Both the position numbers and the translations under genes were made by a program. Below the pieces are notes generated by a model that saw only the letters and a list, made by a program, of their open reading frames with translations, made no database searches and had not been told where the DNA came from. Positions 12,098 through 18,881 of a DNA stretch of 20,809 nucleotides are shown piece after piece (within the stretch, counting starts at the first letter, position 1; the number at the start of each line of letters is the position of its first letter). The stretch comes from a virus: the IMG/VR virus record IMGVR_UViG_3300047548_000572, positions 1 through 20,809 of that record; one strand, 5' to 3'.

Positions 12098-12630
12098 ACG
12101 CCATTACCTTGTCGCATGAAGCAATGAAGCAGGCGCTGGAAGCGCTCAAGGCATTTCAATACCGCAGCGAAGGTTGCGTGCAGCCCGATTTTGTCGATGA
12201 CGCCATCACCGCCCTGCGCCAAGCCCTTGAGGCCAATATCGGAATCACGATATCGGAAACCTGCAAAGCCTGCGGGGAAGGCCAAGCCGATCTGGTCGTG
12301 CTGCGCATCTGCGACAAGTGCGGCAGCGAATATTTCAGTCAGGCTGAGTTCGATCTGGCAATGCGGTTGCAGGCCGAGCGGCAGGATGAGCCGGCGGCAT
12401 GGTGTCGTTTGGCTTACAACACGGACGGAAGCGTTTATGTTGACAGCCTCACATTCACGAAAGACCGCTACTGCAACGTGCCGCTCTACACCGCACCGCA
12501 GCCAGCGCAGCAGCCGCTGACGGAGGAGCAGATCGACGCACTTGCTATTGATGGCGATGGATTGCCGAATAGCCATCTTGAATTCGCCCGCGCCATTGAG
12601 CGCTCACACGGCATAGGAGAAACGAAATGA
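12094..12630 (+). CDS. modular phage protein with zinc-ribbon-like segment
   Basis: 178 aa, coupled to its neighbours by ATGA overlaps at both ends. Residues 8-49 carry the MKQALEALKAF and ITALRQALEAN helices. Residues about 57-82 contain C-K-A-C and C-D-K-C, a zinc-ribbon arrangement. A later part has VPLYTAPQPAQQPLTEEQID, a linker-like motif I associate with phages and prophages of betaproteobacteria. It looks like an assembly of exchangeable modules. Function unknown. Confidence 0.78.
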   Translation: MNAITLSHEAMKQALEALKAFQYRSEGCVQPDFVDDAITALRQALEANIGITISETCKACGEGQADLVVLRICDKCGSEYFSQAEFDLAMRLQAERQDEPAAWCRLAYNTDGSVYVDSLTFTKDRYCNVPLYTAPQPAQQPLTEEQIDALAIDGDGLPNSHLEFARAIERSHGIGETK

Positions 12631-12905
12631 GCAACACACAACACACGCCGGGGCCGTGGTTTCAATGGTCTGACAACAACGGACGCCTACAAGTTGGGTC
12701 ATCAACAAATTACACGGTGGCTCAGATGATGATTACCCCGCTGCATGGTCAGCTCGCCAACGCCCGCCTGATCGCCGCTGCGCCGGATCTGCTGGAGGCG
12801 TGCATCAAGACCGTAGAGCAAAACAAGCACCTCGCCGATGGCGACAACTGCACATTGATTTATCTGGTGCGCGCCATCGCCAAAGCGACTGGAGAAACGA
12901 AATGA
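12627..12905 (+). CDS. HTPGPW-type phage protein, copy 1
   Basis: 92 aa, GGAGAAACGAA upstream of ATG 12627. It begins MSNTQHTPGPW and has NARLIAAAPDLLEA in the middle and AIAKATGETK at the end, a very common small phage protein type of unknown function. The next gene is a tandem paralog with the same start, middle and end but different sequence between. It overlaps both neighbours by 4 bp. Confidence 0.85.
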   Translation: MSNTQHTPGPWFQWSDNNGRLQVGSSTNYTVAQMMITPLHGQLANARLIAAAPDLLEACIKTVEQNKHLADGDNCTLIYLVRAIAKATGETK

Positions 12906-13210
12906 GAAACACACAACACACGCCGGGGCCGTGGCGATATGACTATGAGCTTGACTACTGCGGGGAAATAATTGCCTCAAATGGCACTTCAATTTGCAGT
13001 TTTACAGACGAGCCGTCCACCAATGACGCCCGCTTAATCGCCGCTGCGCCGGATCTGCTGGAGGCGCTGGAAAGTGTATGGCTGTGGATGGAGAACCAAG
13101 CTGATGGACAGAGCAAAGGCGGCCACGCCACGTTCGACCTGATGATGCTTAGAGAGCAGCGCGACATTGCCCGCGCCGCCATCGCCAAAGCGACTGGAGA
13201 AACAAAATGA
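12902..13210 (+). CDS. HTPGPW-type phage protein, copy 2
   Basis: 102 aa from ATG 12902, which overlaps the previous TGA; earlier in-frame sequence is frame noise. It begins MRNTQHTPGPW, contains DARLIAAAPDLLEALES and ends AIAKATGETK. The segments between the shared blocks are unlike copy 1, so the pair has diverged by module exchange between conserved patches. GGAGAAAC serves as the ribosome site, as for its neighbours. Confidence 0.85.
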   Translation: MRNTQHTPGPWRYDYELDYCGEIIASNGTSICSFTDEPSTNDARLIAAAPDLLEALESVWLWMENQADGQSKGGHATFDLMMLREQRDIARAAIAKATGETK

Positions 13211-13419
13211 GCAACACCAATAACGGCGGACCGGCGTTTCCAACGGCTACTTTGGCGCAAAAGACAGAAGGCGGCATGACCCTGCGCGACTACTTTGCGG
13301 CCAAGGCGATGCAGGCGCTACTGTCCAGCCCCAACTGCCCGAGGCAAGTCAATGACGAGGAGCTTGCGCGGCAAGCGTATGAGGTTGCCGACGCTATGCT
13401 GAAAGCGAGGGGCGCATGA
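13207..13419 (+). CDS. small conserved phage protein, unknown function
   Basis: 70 aa, ATG overlapping the previous TGA. It carries GGPAFPTATLAQ, then GMTLRDYFAAKAMQALL and a C-terminal ELARQAYEVADAMLKAR helix. This G-M-(T/S)-LRDYFAAKA(M/L)Q signature is widespread in phages and prophages, with no known role. Coupled by 4-bp overlaps to the genes on both sides. Confidence 0.85.
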   Translation: MSNTNNGGPAFPTATLAQKTEGGMTLRDYFAAKAMQALLSSPNCPRQVNDEELARQAYEVADAMLKARGA

Positions 13420-13520
13420 CCTGCGGAACAGCTTTCCTTATCTTCGCTGCCTTCATGGCAGCCATCGGAGTCACCGGGCTGCTGGCAGTGATCTGGCTGG
13501 CGATGGAGATGGACAAATGA
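13416..13520 (+). CDS. 34-aa single-span membrane protein
   Basis: ATG 13416 overlaps the previous TGA and the stop overlaps the next ATG, leaving no intergenic bases. After MTCGTAF the protein is hydrophobic to about residue 29 (LIFAAFMAAIGVTGLLAVIW), then ends with the charged tail MEMDK. A single membrane helix is expected. The tight ATGA coupling on both sides is the main support for its being a gene. Function unknown. Confidence 0.65.
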   Translation: MTCGTAFLIFAAFMAAIGVTGLLAVIWLAMEMDK

Positions 13521-13861
13521 GCACCGACCGAGAACTGCTGGAGCTGGCTGCGAGGGCTGAAGGCTACAAGCATATTGACTTTCTCAGCTTCGATGTGGAT
13601 GGCTACGCCAATGTCTACGACGCAGATGGGCGGCAGTACCATTGGAACCCGCTCGACGACGACGGCGATGCGCTGCGGCTGGCGGTGAAGCTGAACCTGA
13701 CCATCAAGATCATGGGCGACCATGTGAAAGTGGGTTGGCGCGGGTGTGGTGAGCAGTGGCCTGGCGAAGACGTGCCCGTCAACGCTAACCAAGTTATGCC
13801 GATTGCCACCCGCCGTGCCATCGTTCGCGCTGCTGCTGAGATTGGGAGGAGTATGAAATGA
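13517..13861 (+). CDS. conserved small phage protein, unknown function
   Basis: 114 aa. Residues 1-20 form a helix (STDRELLELAARAEG), then DVDGYANVYDADGRQYHWNP, LDDDGDALRLAVKLNL and a C-terminal ATRRAIVRAAAEIGR helix. This order (ELLELAAKAAG, W-N-P-L-x-D-DGDALRLA, RRAIVRAAAEIG) recurs in many phage genomes as a protein of unknown role. Overlaps on both sides by 4 bp. Confidence 0.85.
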   Translation: MSTDRELLELAARAEGYKHIDFLSFDVDGYANVYDADGRQYHWNPLDDDGDALRLAVKLNLTIKIMGDHVKVGWRGCGEQWPGEDVPVNANQVMPIATRRAIVRAAAEIGRSMK

Positions 13862-14226
13862 CCCGCGACGACATCATTGCAATGGCGGAGAAGGCTGGGC
13901 TTCAGCCTTACTACGACGCGCAACAAGGAGCAATCGAACAGTTCGCAGCCATAGTCGCAGCAGCCGAGCGCGAACGCATCGCCACCAGCCGACCTGAAGG
14001 ATGTCGCGCAGCCATTGCCAGAGCGAGGGAGGAAGAGCGCAAAGCCTGTGCCGAGCACTACCTCGGCATCATGCGTGAGGCCATCAAGGAGGAACGTGAG
14101 GCTTGTAGATCGATTGTCATGGAAGCATTTGATGACACTTGGAGCGGTACAAAAGAGAACGATATTCTCTATGAGATCGCGGCCGCCATCCGAGCAAGGA
14201 GCACCACATGTGGCAGCGATTCCTGA
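13858..14226 (+). CDS. helical phage protein, unknown function
   Basis: 122 aa from ATG 13858. It begins MTRDDIIAMAEKAGL and continues with long Ala/Glu/Arg helices (AAERERIATSR, AIKEEREACRSIV) of a kind often seen in phages, where a short N-terminal module is joined to AAERE-type helices. Four Cys are scattered. Its end overlaps a 31-aa Cys-rich gene by 19 bp. No function is known. Confidence 0.8.
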   Translation: MTRDDIIAMAEKAGLQPYYDAQQGAIEQFAAIVAAAERERIATSRPEGCRAAIARAREEERKACAEHYLGIMREAIKEEREACRSIVMEAFDDTWSGTKENDILYEIAAAIRARSTTCGSDS

Positions 14227-14303
14227 ACATCGTGCGCGCCCTGACGCGCTCATCGTGCACCGGCACATGTAACCAAGGGAGGAACTGCACATGCCGACGC
14301 TGA
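14208..14303 (+). CDS. 31-aa Cys-rich protein with CNQGRNCTC motif
   Basis: ATG 14208 with AAGGAG at 14196-14201 and six bases of spacing. An N-terminal amphipathic, basic helix (MWQRFLNIVRALTR) is followed by C17-T-G-T-C21-N-Q-G-R-N-C27-T-C29. I recall short phage proteins ending in CTG-x-C-(N/D)QGR-x-C-x-C, so this is likely a real member. The four Cys could bind one metal ion. It overlaps both neighbours (19 and 13 bp). Confidence 0.7.
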   Translation: MWQRFLNIVRALTRSSCTGTCNQGRNCTCRR

Positions 14304-14491
14304 CCAACTCACTACCCTACGACTACTCGCGCTGTGATCCAGAGCAGCCGGACTTCTTCTGCGCCCAGTGCGTTCGCTGGGCGAAGCTGCCCGGGCAGAC
14401 GTGGGGGTCGTGGACGCCGGTGATCATGGCGCTCGAAGACAGCACAAGCGAGCACTGTATGTATAAGGAGGCAACGTATGCCAGTGATTGA
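14291..14491 (+). CDS. small Cys-containing phage protein
   Basis: 66 aa from ATG 14291 with GGGAGGA upstream. C15, C24 and C27 (SRCDPEQPDFFCAQCVRW) and C56 could bind zinc, and the tail VRWAKLPGQTWG has a pattern I recall from small betaproteobacterial phage proteins. It overlaps the next gene by 14 bp. Function unknown. Confidence 0.75.
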   Translation: MPTLTNSLPYDYSRCDPEQPDFFCAQCVRWAKLPGQTWGSWTPVIMALEDSTSEHCMYKEATYASD

Positions 14492-14732
14492 ACAGAACTC
14501 GCAGGACTACACCAGCCGCAACGCAGACGACCCATACGGCTGCCACAACAGACTGCCGTTCAACCCCATCGTGCGTAGCAGTGGCCCCGGCGCCGTTACG
14601 TCGTGGCCCAACCGGTTCAGCCAAGAGTGCCGGTACGACCGATCGCTCACCGACCTGCGCTGCAGCGGCTGCAGGCACGCCGGCTCGGGTGAGGCCTACG
14701 TCGCAGCGCAGGAAGCCCGAGGTGCCAAGTGA
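14478..14732 (+). CDS. small Cys-containing phage protein
   Basis: 84 aa from ATG 14478 with AAGGAGG at 14466-14472. It contains DDPYGCHNRLPFNPI, WPNRFSQECRYDRSLTD and RCSGCRHAG, a Cys pattern that suggests a small zinc site. Similar Cys/Arg-rich small proteins are frequent in this kind of phage module. The stop overlaps the next start as GTGA. An alternative frame over the same DNA is Thr/Arg-rich noise. Confidence 0.75.
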   Translation: MPVIEQNSQDYTSRNADDPYGCHNRLPFNPIVRSSGPGAVTSWPNRFSQECRYDRSLTDLRCSGCRHAGSGEAYVAAQEARGAK

Positions 14733-15145
14733 CATTCGAGTTCCCCGCCACGGTCAAGAAGGGTCGGGTGGCCTACGCGGTAGCCAAGACCGTGTACGAG
14801 CACGGCCCCCTCACGGCGTTTGAGATCCGGCAGTACGTAGACTCCAACCGGTCAGTCATCGGTAAGGTGCTAGACCGACTACGCACTGCCAAGGCTATCT
14901 ACGTCATGGAGTGGACGCACCCGGGCGACAGCAACGCGAGGGCTGCCGTGTGGGCTTGGCGCACCAGTGACAAGCAGAGGAACGCCCCTCGACCTAAGCC
15001 CAAGACCCGCACCGAGATCAACATGGACTGGAACCGCAGGCATGCGGCCCACCGCGCCACACAGCAACGCCTCAAGCGAGGCACCCAGATCGGAATCTGG
15101 GCCGGACTACTTACAGGATCAACACAGAATGCCAACGTCAACTAA
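14729..15145 (+). CDS. winged-helix DNA-binding protein, paralog B
   Basis: 138 aa from GTG 14729, overlapping the previous TGA; GAGG at 14719-14722 is the likely ribosome site. Residues about 12-58 form a winged helix (VAYAVAKTVYEHGPLTAFEI, then SVIGKVLDRLRTAKAIYVME). A wing with W-x-H-P-G and AAVWAWRT follows, and a basic tail KTRTEINMDWNRRHAAHR. It parallels the gene at 11319 in domain order and key residues, so the two are paralogs about 3 kb apart. Likely a phage regulator. Confidence 0.75.
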   Translation: MTFEFPATVKKGRVAYAVAKTVYEHGPLTAFEIRQYVDSNRSVIGKVLDRLRTAKAIYVMEWTHPGDSNARAAVWAWRTSDKQRNAPRPKPKTRTEINMDWNRRHAAHRATQQRLKRGTQIGIWAGLLTGSTQNANVN

Positions 15146-15623
15146 ACCCCGTCGCAAGTACAAGCCCCGCGCCCGTTTTGTCAACCCGATGGAGTACGTG
15201 CTGGAGGGCATGGCCCCGCTGTCCAAGGCGGGCTCCTACCTGACGGACCTGAAGATCCACAACCATTCAGCCATGTCTGACCTGCTGGCCGGTCGCGCCA
15301 AGAAGAAACAGATGGACACTCTGATAGCCATGAGCAACATCTGCGAAGCTCTGCAGCGTCTGGGGCACGGCAAGGAGTACCCGGACGTGACGGTCGAGGG
15401 AAGGTTCGCACTTCTATCAATCATATTTCGTGCAGTCGAGAAGCTCAAGTTCCTGCCAACCGGCACGGAGATCAACCAACTTAACCTGTTGATGGAGCTA
15501 CACGACGCGCAAATGGATACAATCACTGTGCTAGACATGGAGAAAGCCATTAAGCTAGCAATGAAAGAGCTTCGCGGAAAGCGTTCCGTGATGTTACCTG
15601 CTGTACCGGAGAGTCTGAAATGA
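15129..15623 (+). CDS. conserved phage protein of unknown function
   Basis: 164 aa from ATG 15129, overlapping the previous gene by 17 bp. The N-terminus is very basic (MPTSTKPRRKYKPRARFVNP), followed by VLEGMAPL, then mostly helices with DLKIHNHSAMSDLLAGRAKK and INQLNLLMELHDAQMDTITV. I recall this pattern (K-x-N-H-x-A-(L/M)-x-x-L-x-x-GRA and LHDAQLD) in phage hypothetical proteins near replication genes. The basic N-terminus suggests nucleic-acid binding, which is inference. It ends 4 bp into the MazG-like gene. Confidence 0.82.
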   Translation: MPTSTKPRRKYKPRARFVNPMEYVLEGMAPLSKAGSYLTDLKIHNHSAMSDLLAGRAKKKQMDTLIAMSNICEALQRLGHGKEYPDVTVEGRFALLSIIFRAVEKLKFLPTGTEINQLNLLMELHDAQMDTITVLDMEKAIKLAMKELRGKRSVMLPAVPESLK

Positions 15624-16069
15624 ACACCATCCAATCCATCTGCGACTGGCACGCCGCCGCGCGACCGCAGCCTACCTCGCGAGACTTCAACGTGCAGCTT
15701 GGCTGCCACTTCGAGGAGGTGGCCGAGATGATCGACGACCTCACTTTTCACGTTGGGAGCTTCGAGCCCTTGCCGGGCGGGTTGACCGTGCTGGCTGCAT
15801 GTCTGAAACTGTTCGCGGACCAGCTCAAGTCAGGCGAGACCGTCGCCACCGTCAACGACCCCGAGAACTTCCTCAAGGAGCTCTGCGACCAAGTCGTCAC
15901 CGCTGCGGGCGTGGCGCACTGCGCTGGCATGGCCTTCCCCCGGGCGCTGAGCGAGGTCCATCGCAGCAATTTCTCCAAGATGGAGAACGGCAAGTTCCTG
16001 CGCGACGAGAACGGCAAGATCATCAAGGGCGAGCACTACCGCAAGCCTAACCTAGAGGGGATGTACTGA
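15620..16069 (+). CDS. MazG-like nucleotide pyrophosphohydrolase
   Basis: 149 aa. The all-alpha NTP-PPase signature is present: E32-E33-V-A-E36 (EExxE) and E87-L-C-D90 (ExxD), the Mg2+-binding acidic residues of the MazG/HisE superfamily. The C-terminus EVHRSNFSKMENGKFLRDEN, then GKIIKGEHYRKP, is the usual end of phage members. It should hydrolyse nucleoside triphosphates to monophosphate and pyrophosphate, perhaps to cleanse or shift the dNTP pool or lower alarmones. Exact substrate cannot be read from sequence. Overlapping starts and stops tie it to the genes on both sides, within the replication block. Confidence 0.88.
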   Translation: MNTIQSICDWHAAARPQPTSRDFNVQLGCHFEEVAEMIDDLTFHVGSFEPLPGGLTVLAACLKLFADQLKSGETVATVNDPENFLKELCDQVVTAAGVAHCAGMAFPRALSEVHRSNFSKMENGKFLRDENGKIIKGEHYRKPNLEGMY

Positions 16070-16530
16070 TGGTTGAAGAACAAAAGGTGCCTAGCTGCTA
16101 TGGCAGCAACCCAACGGCGCAAGAGGCTGCGGAGAACGACTGCGAACGATGCGTCCACGTATTCAACTGCGCTTTAAACTCTAGGAAAAAGATGGACCGC
16201 CAGATCAAGCAGAACATCGTGAACACCTTGAAGGCGCAAGCGATGCCCACCCCTACCTCTACCGACACCATCCTGCAGGAACGTGCAGGGCGCTACGGCA
16301 CGTTCACGGGGCAGGCCGAGATCTCGCAGCGCCTCAAGGGCGTCGTCCGGGAGTTCATGATCCGACGCAACTGCGAGGTCGCCCCCGACCAGATGGAGTC
16401 GTTGGAGATGATGTGCCACAAGATCGCCCGCATCATCAACGGTGACCCGGACTACCACGACTCGTGGGCCGACATCGCAGGATACGCCAAGCTGGTCGCC
16501 GACAGGCTTGAGACGGGGGTGGAGAAGTAA
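16069..16530 (+). CDS. DUF6378-like phage protein with N-terminal Cys cluster
   Basis: 153 aa; the ATG shares its A with the preceding TGA. Residues 10-34 hold C10, C25, C28 and C34 (C-Y-G and DCERCVHVFNC), a probable small metal site. Residues 66-147 carry TILQERAGRYGTFTGQAEIS, MMCHKIARIINGDPDYHDSW and DIAGYAKLVADRL, the signature I associate with DUF6378. Its function is unknown, but it is frequent near replication genes. It shares one base with the start of the VRR-NUC gene. Confidence 0.82.
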   Translation: MVEEQKVPSCYGSNPTAQEAAENDCERCVHVFNCALNSRKKMDRQIKQNIVNTLKAQAMPTPTSTDTILQERAGRYGTFTGQAEISQRLKGVVREFMIRRNCEVAPDQMESLEMMCHKIARIINGDPDYHDSWADIAGYAKLVADRLETGVEK

Positions 16531-16874
16531 TGGCGACCACGCCCGAGGGCGCTGTCAAGAAGGCAGCGCGTAAGATCATCGACGCCTCGGGTGCCTTCAG
16601 CTTCATGCCGGTGTCTAACGGCATGGGGCGCATGGGTATCCCGGACATCATCGGAGTCCTGCACGGGCGCTTCCTAGCGGTGGAGTTGAAAGCGGGCAAG
16701 GGCAAGCCTACCCTCCTGCAGCTCAAGGCGCTGCGCCAGATCGACGAGGCGGGCGGGCTCGCCCTCATCATCAACGAGACGAACTTAGACTACCTTCAAG
16801 GATGCCTTTGCGATGTCAGACAAGCCCGATCCAATTACAAACTTTTTGAACGCCCACAAGAAACCCTTGACTAA
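16530..16874 (+). CDS. VRR-NUC nuclease
   Basis: 114 aa, close to the usual length of stand-alone phage VRR-NUC domains. The PD-(D/E)XK core is visible: G-I-P38-D39-I-I-G, then F-L-A-V-E52-L-K54-AGKGKPTLLQ64-L-x-A-L. The family cleaves branched or flapped DNA structures and is related to the FAN1 nuclease domain. Its position just before the polymerase suggests a role in resolving replication or recombination intermediates. The start codon follows GGAG within the end of the preceding gene. It overlaps a possible 62-aa gene by 62 bp. Confidence 0.92.
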   Translation: MATTPEGAVKKAARKIIDASGAFSFMPVSNGMGRMGIPDIIGVLHGRFLAVELKAGKGKPTLLQLKALRQIDEAGGLALIINETNLDYLQGCLCDVRQARSNYKLFERPQETLD

Positions 16875-17001
16875 GGACGAAGAGTTCAAGCTCAAGGACC
16901 GGCTACGACACCGCAAGTCGTACGCCAAGAAAACACAACTGCCATGGAAGGATGGGGAAGATGCCAAGGATATGCGTACTGGACCTAGAGACGCGATATG
17001 A
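16813..17001 (+). CDS. probable small basic protein overlapping VRR-NUC and polymerase genes
   Basis: 62 aa from ATG 16813 with AAGGA at 16798-16802. The product is Lys/Asp-rich and helical (DKPDPITNFLNAHKKPLTKD, then KLKDRLRHRKSYAKK) and looks like a genuine soluble protein. It fills the gap between the VRR-NUC stop (16874) and the polymerase start (16961) and overlaps both. Overlaps of 62 and 41 bp are longer than others here, so it could still be chance. No family recognised. Confidence 0.6.
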   Translation: MSDKPDPITNFLNAHKKPLTKDEEFKLKDRLRHRKSYAKKTQLPWKDGEDAKDMRTGPRDAI

Positions 17002-18850
17002 CCGCGAGTATTCGCTATCGAAAATGACTACCGAGGCGTACTGTCGTGACCCTCGGTTTGAGACCATCGGTGTAGCGATCAAGTTCGATGACGACAAGAC
17101 ATTCTGGTTGGAGCAGCCAGACGTTGAGCAATACATCAGACAAGTGGATTGGAGTGACACGATCATTGTGTGCCAGAACACGGCATTCGACGGGTTTATC
17201 CTACGCCACTACTTTCAGGTACAACCACTCGCGTGGCTGGACATCATGGGTATGTCCCGTGCCTTGTTCCCGCACGAGAAGTCGCACAGCCTCAAGGCTC
17301 AGGCCGAGCGTGCCGGCGTCGGTGTCAAGGGCGACGAGGTGGTCAACGCGATGGGCAAGCGGTACACGGACTTCACCCCCGCAGAGCTAGTGAGATATGG
17401 CGAGTATTGCGTAAACGACGTAGAACTTACCTACGCGCTGTTCCAGCGTTATATGGGCATGGGCTTCCCCAAGAAGGAGCTCAAGCTCATCGACCTCACC
17501 CTGCGCATGTTCATCGAGCCCGTGCTGGAGCTGGATCCGGGGATGCTGCAGCAGCATCTGGTCGAGGTACGGTCACGCAAACAAACGCTGTTGGAGCAAG
17601 TGCGAGACAACATGCTGGCCGGCGCCGACGTGGACTACGTGCATACAGTCTTCACCGAAGGCACCGACGGTATCAAGAAGCTGCTGATGTCGAACGACAA
17701 GTTCGCCGCCTCCCTGCGCAGCCTAGGGGTCGAGCCACCAACCAAGGTCAGCCCCACCACCGGCAGGGAGACCTATGCCTTCGCTAAGACCGACGAGGCG
17801 TTCAAGGAGTTGGAGGAGCACCCCGACGAGCGCGTGCAGACGCTGGTCGCCGCTCGACTAGGCAACAAGACGACGCTGGAGGAGACCCGCACGGAGCGGT
17901 TCATCGACATGGCCCGCCGAGGCGCGTTCCCCGTGCCGCTGCGCTACTATGGGGCGCACTCGGGTCGCTGGTCGGGTCAGGACAAGATCAACCTGCAGAA
18001 CCTACCGTCGCGCGGCCCGAACGCAGGCCAGATCAAGAAGGCCATCCTCGCACCGGAAGGACACGTCATCATCGACTGCGACTCGGCACAGATCGAAGCG
18101 CGGACACTGGCGTGGCTGGCCGGGCAGACGGAGTTGGTCGAGACCTTCCGCAACAGGGGCGACGTATACAAGCTCATGGCGTCCAAGATCTACAACGTGC
18201 CTATCGACCAAGTAGACAAGACCCAGCGTCAGGTTGGAAAAACCGTGGTGCTCGGTGCAGGCTACGGCGTCGGCCATCAGAAGCTCCAGCTATTCCTGAA
18301 GAACCAAGCCGGTGTTGTGGTGACTATCGAGGAGGCCAAGCGGATTATTGATACCTATCGGCAGGCATCCGACAAGATCGTGGACTTCTGGTCCCGCGCC
18401 GGCATGGCGCTGCGATACCTCCTACAAGGGCAGTCGTTCGAGATCGACGCCGTGGGCATCTGCACCGCCGTGCCCGGCAAGGGGATCACCCTGCCGAACG
18501 GGCTGCACATCCAGTACCCGGGCCTGCGCAACATCACCAACGAGAGCGGCAAGTCCGAGATGGTGTACTACTCCAAGGGACTGCCCGTGCGGATATACGG
18601 CGGCAAGGTGGTCGAGAATCTTTGCCAGTCAGTCGCCCGCCAGATCGTAGCCGAGCAGATGCTGCGGGTGTCCAAGCGGTACCGGGTGGTGCTGACCGTC
18701 CATGATGCCGTAGCTATCGTGGCCCCCGAGGCAGAGGCCGCAGAGGCTCAAGCCTATCTCGAAGAGTGCATGAGCTGGAACCCGGCGTGGGCAAGGGGCC
18801 TCCCCCTCGCCTGTGAGTCGGGAGTAGGCAAGAGTTACGGCGACTGCTAA
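16961..18850 (+). CDS. polA-like: family A DNA polymerase with 3'-5' exonuclease
   Basis: 629 aa from ATG 16961 (AAGGA at 16948-16952, eight bases away); the ATG at 16952 is possible but its ribosome site is too close. The proofreading domain is intact: D8-L-E10 (Exo I), CQNTAFDGF (Exo II) and YCVNDVELTY (Exo III). Polymerase motif A is D372-C-D-S-A-Q-I-E379, motif B is RQVGKTVVLGAGYG and motif C is VLTVH581-D582-A583. The usual Glu after HD in bacterial Pol I is Ala here; I believe HD-(A/S) variants occur in phage members. No 5'-3' exonuclease domain. It should be the phage replicative polymerase. The primase is not in the window. Confidence 0.95.
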   Translation: MPRICVLDLETRYDREYSLSKMTTEAYCRDPRFETIGVAIKFDDDKTFWLEQPDVEQYIRQVDWSDTIIVCQNTAFDGFILRHYFQVQPLAWLDIMGMSRALFPHEKSHSLKAQAERAGVGVKGDEVVNAMGKRYTDFTPAELVRYGEYCVNDVELTYALFQRYMGMGFPKKELKLIDLTLRMFIEPVLELDPGMLQQHLVEVRSRKQTLLEQVRDNMLAGADVDYVHTVFTEGTDGIKKLLMSNDKFAASLRSLGVEPPTKVSPTTGRETYAFAKTDEAFKELEEHPDERVQTLVAARLGNKTTLEETRTERFIDMARRGAFPVPLRYYGAHSGRWSGQDKINLQNLPSRGPNAGQIKKAILAPEGHVIIDCDSAQIEARTLAWLAGQTELVETFRNRGDVYKLMASKIYNVPIDQVDKTQRQVGKTVVLGAGYGVGHQKLQLFLKNQAGVVVTIEEAKRIIDTYRQASDKIVDFWSRAGMALRYLLQGQSFEIDAVGICTAVPGKGITLPNGLHIQYPGLRNITNESGKSEMVYYSKGLPVRIYGGKVVENLCQSVARQIVAEQMLRVSKRYRVVLTVHDAVAIVAPEAEAAEAQAYLEECMSWNPAWARGLPLACESGVGKSYGDC

Positions 18851-18881
18851 AATCACGGACCCAAAACGAAGGAACCGTACG

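Larger units (their letters stand above)
12616..13211. repeat. direct repeats flanking and within the HTPGPW gene pair
   Basis: Three repeat sets are seen. A 44-nt block at 12616-12659 recurs at 12891-12934 with one mismatch; it covers the ribosome site and the start of both genes. A 40-nt block at 12761-12800 recurs at 13027-13066 with two mismatches. A third block at 12873-12906 recurs at 13178-13211 with one mismatch and spans both gene ends. They mark a tandem duplication and give substrate for homologous exchange. Confidence 0.9.

Noticed and set aside
12049-12576. Minus-strand frame opposite the modular gene at 12094
   Set aside because: Antisense shadow. The + strand gene is coupled to its neighbours and has recognisable phage modules.
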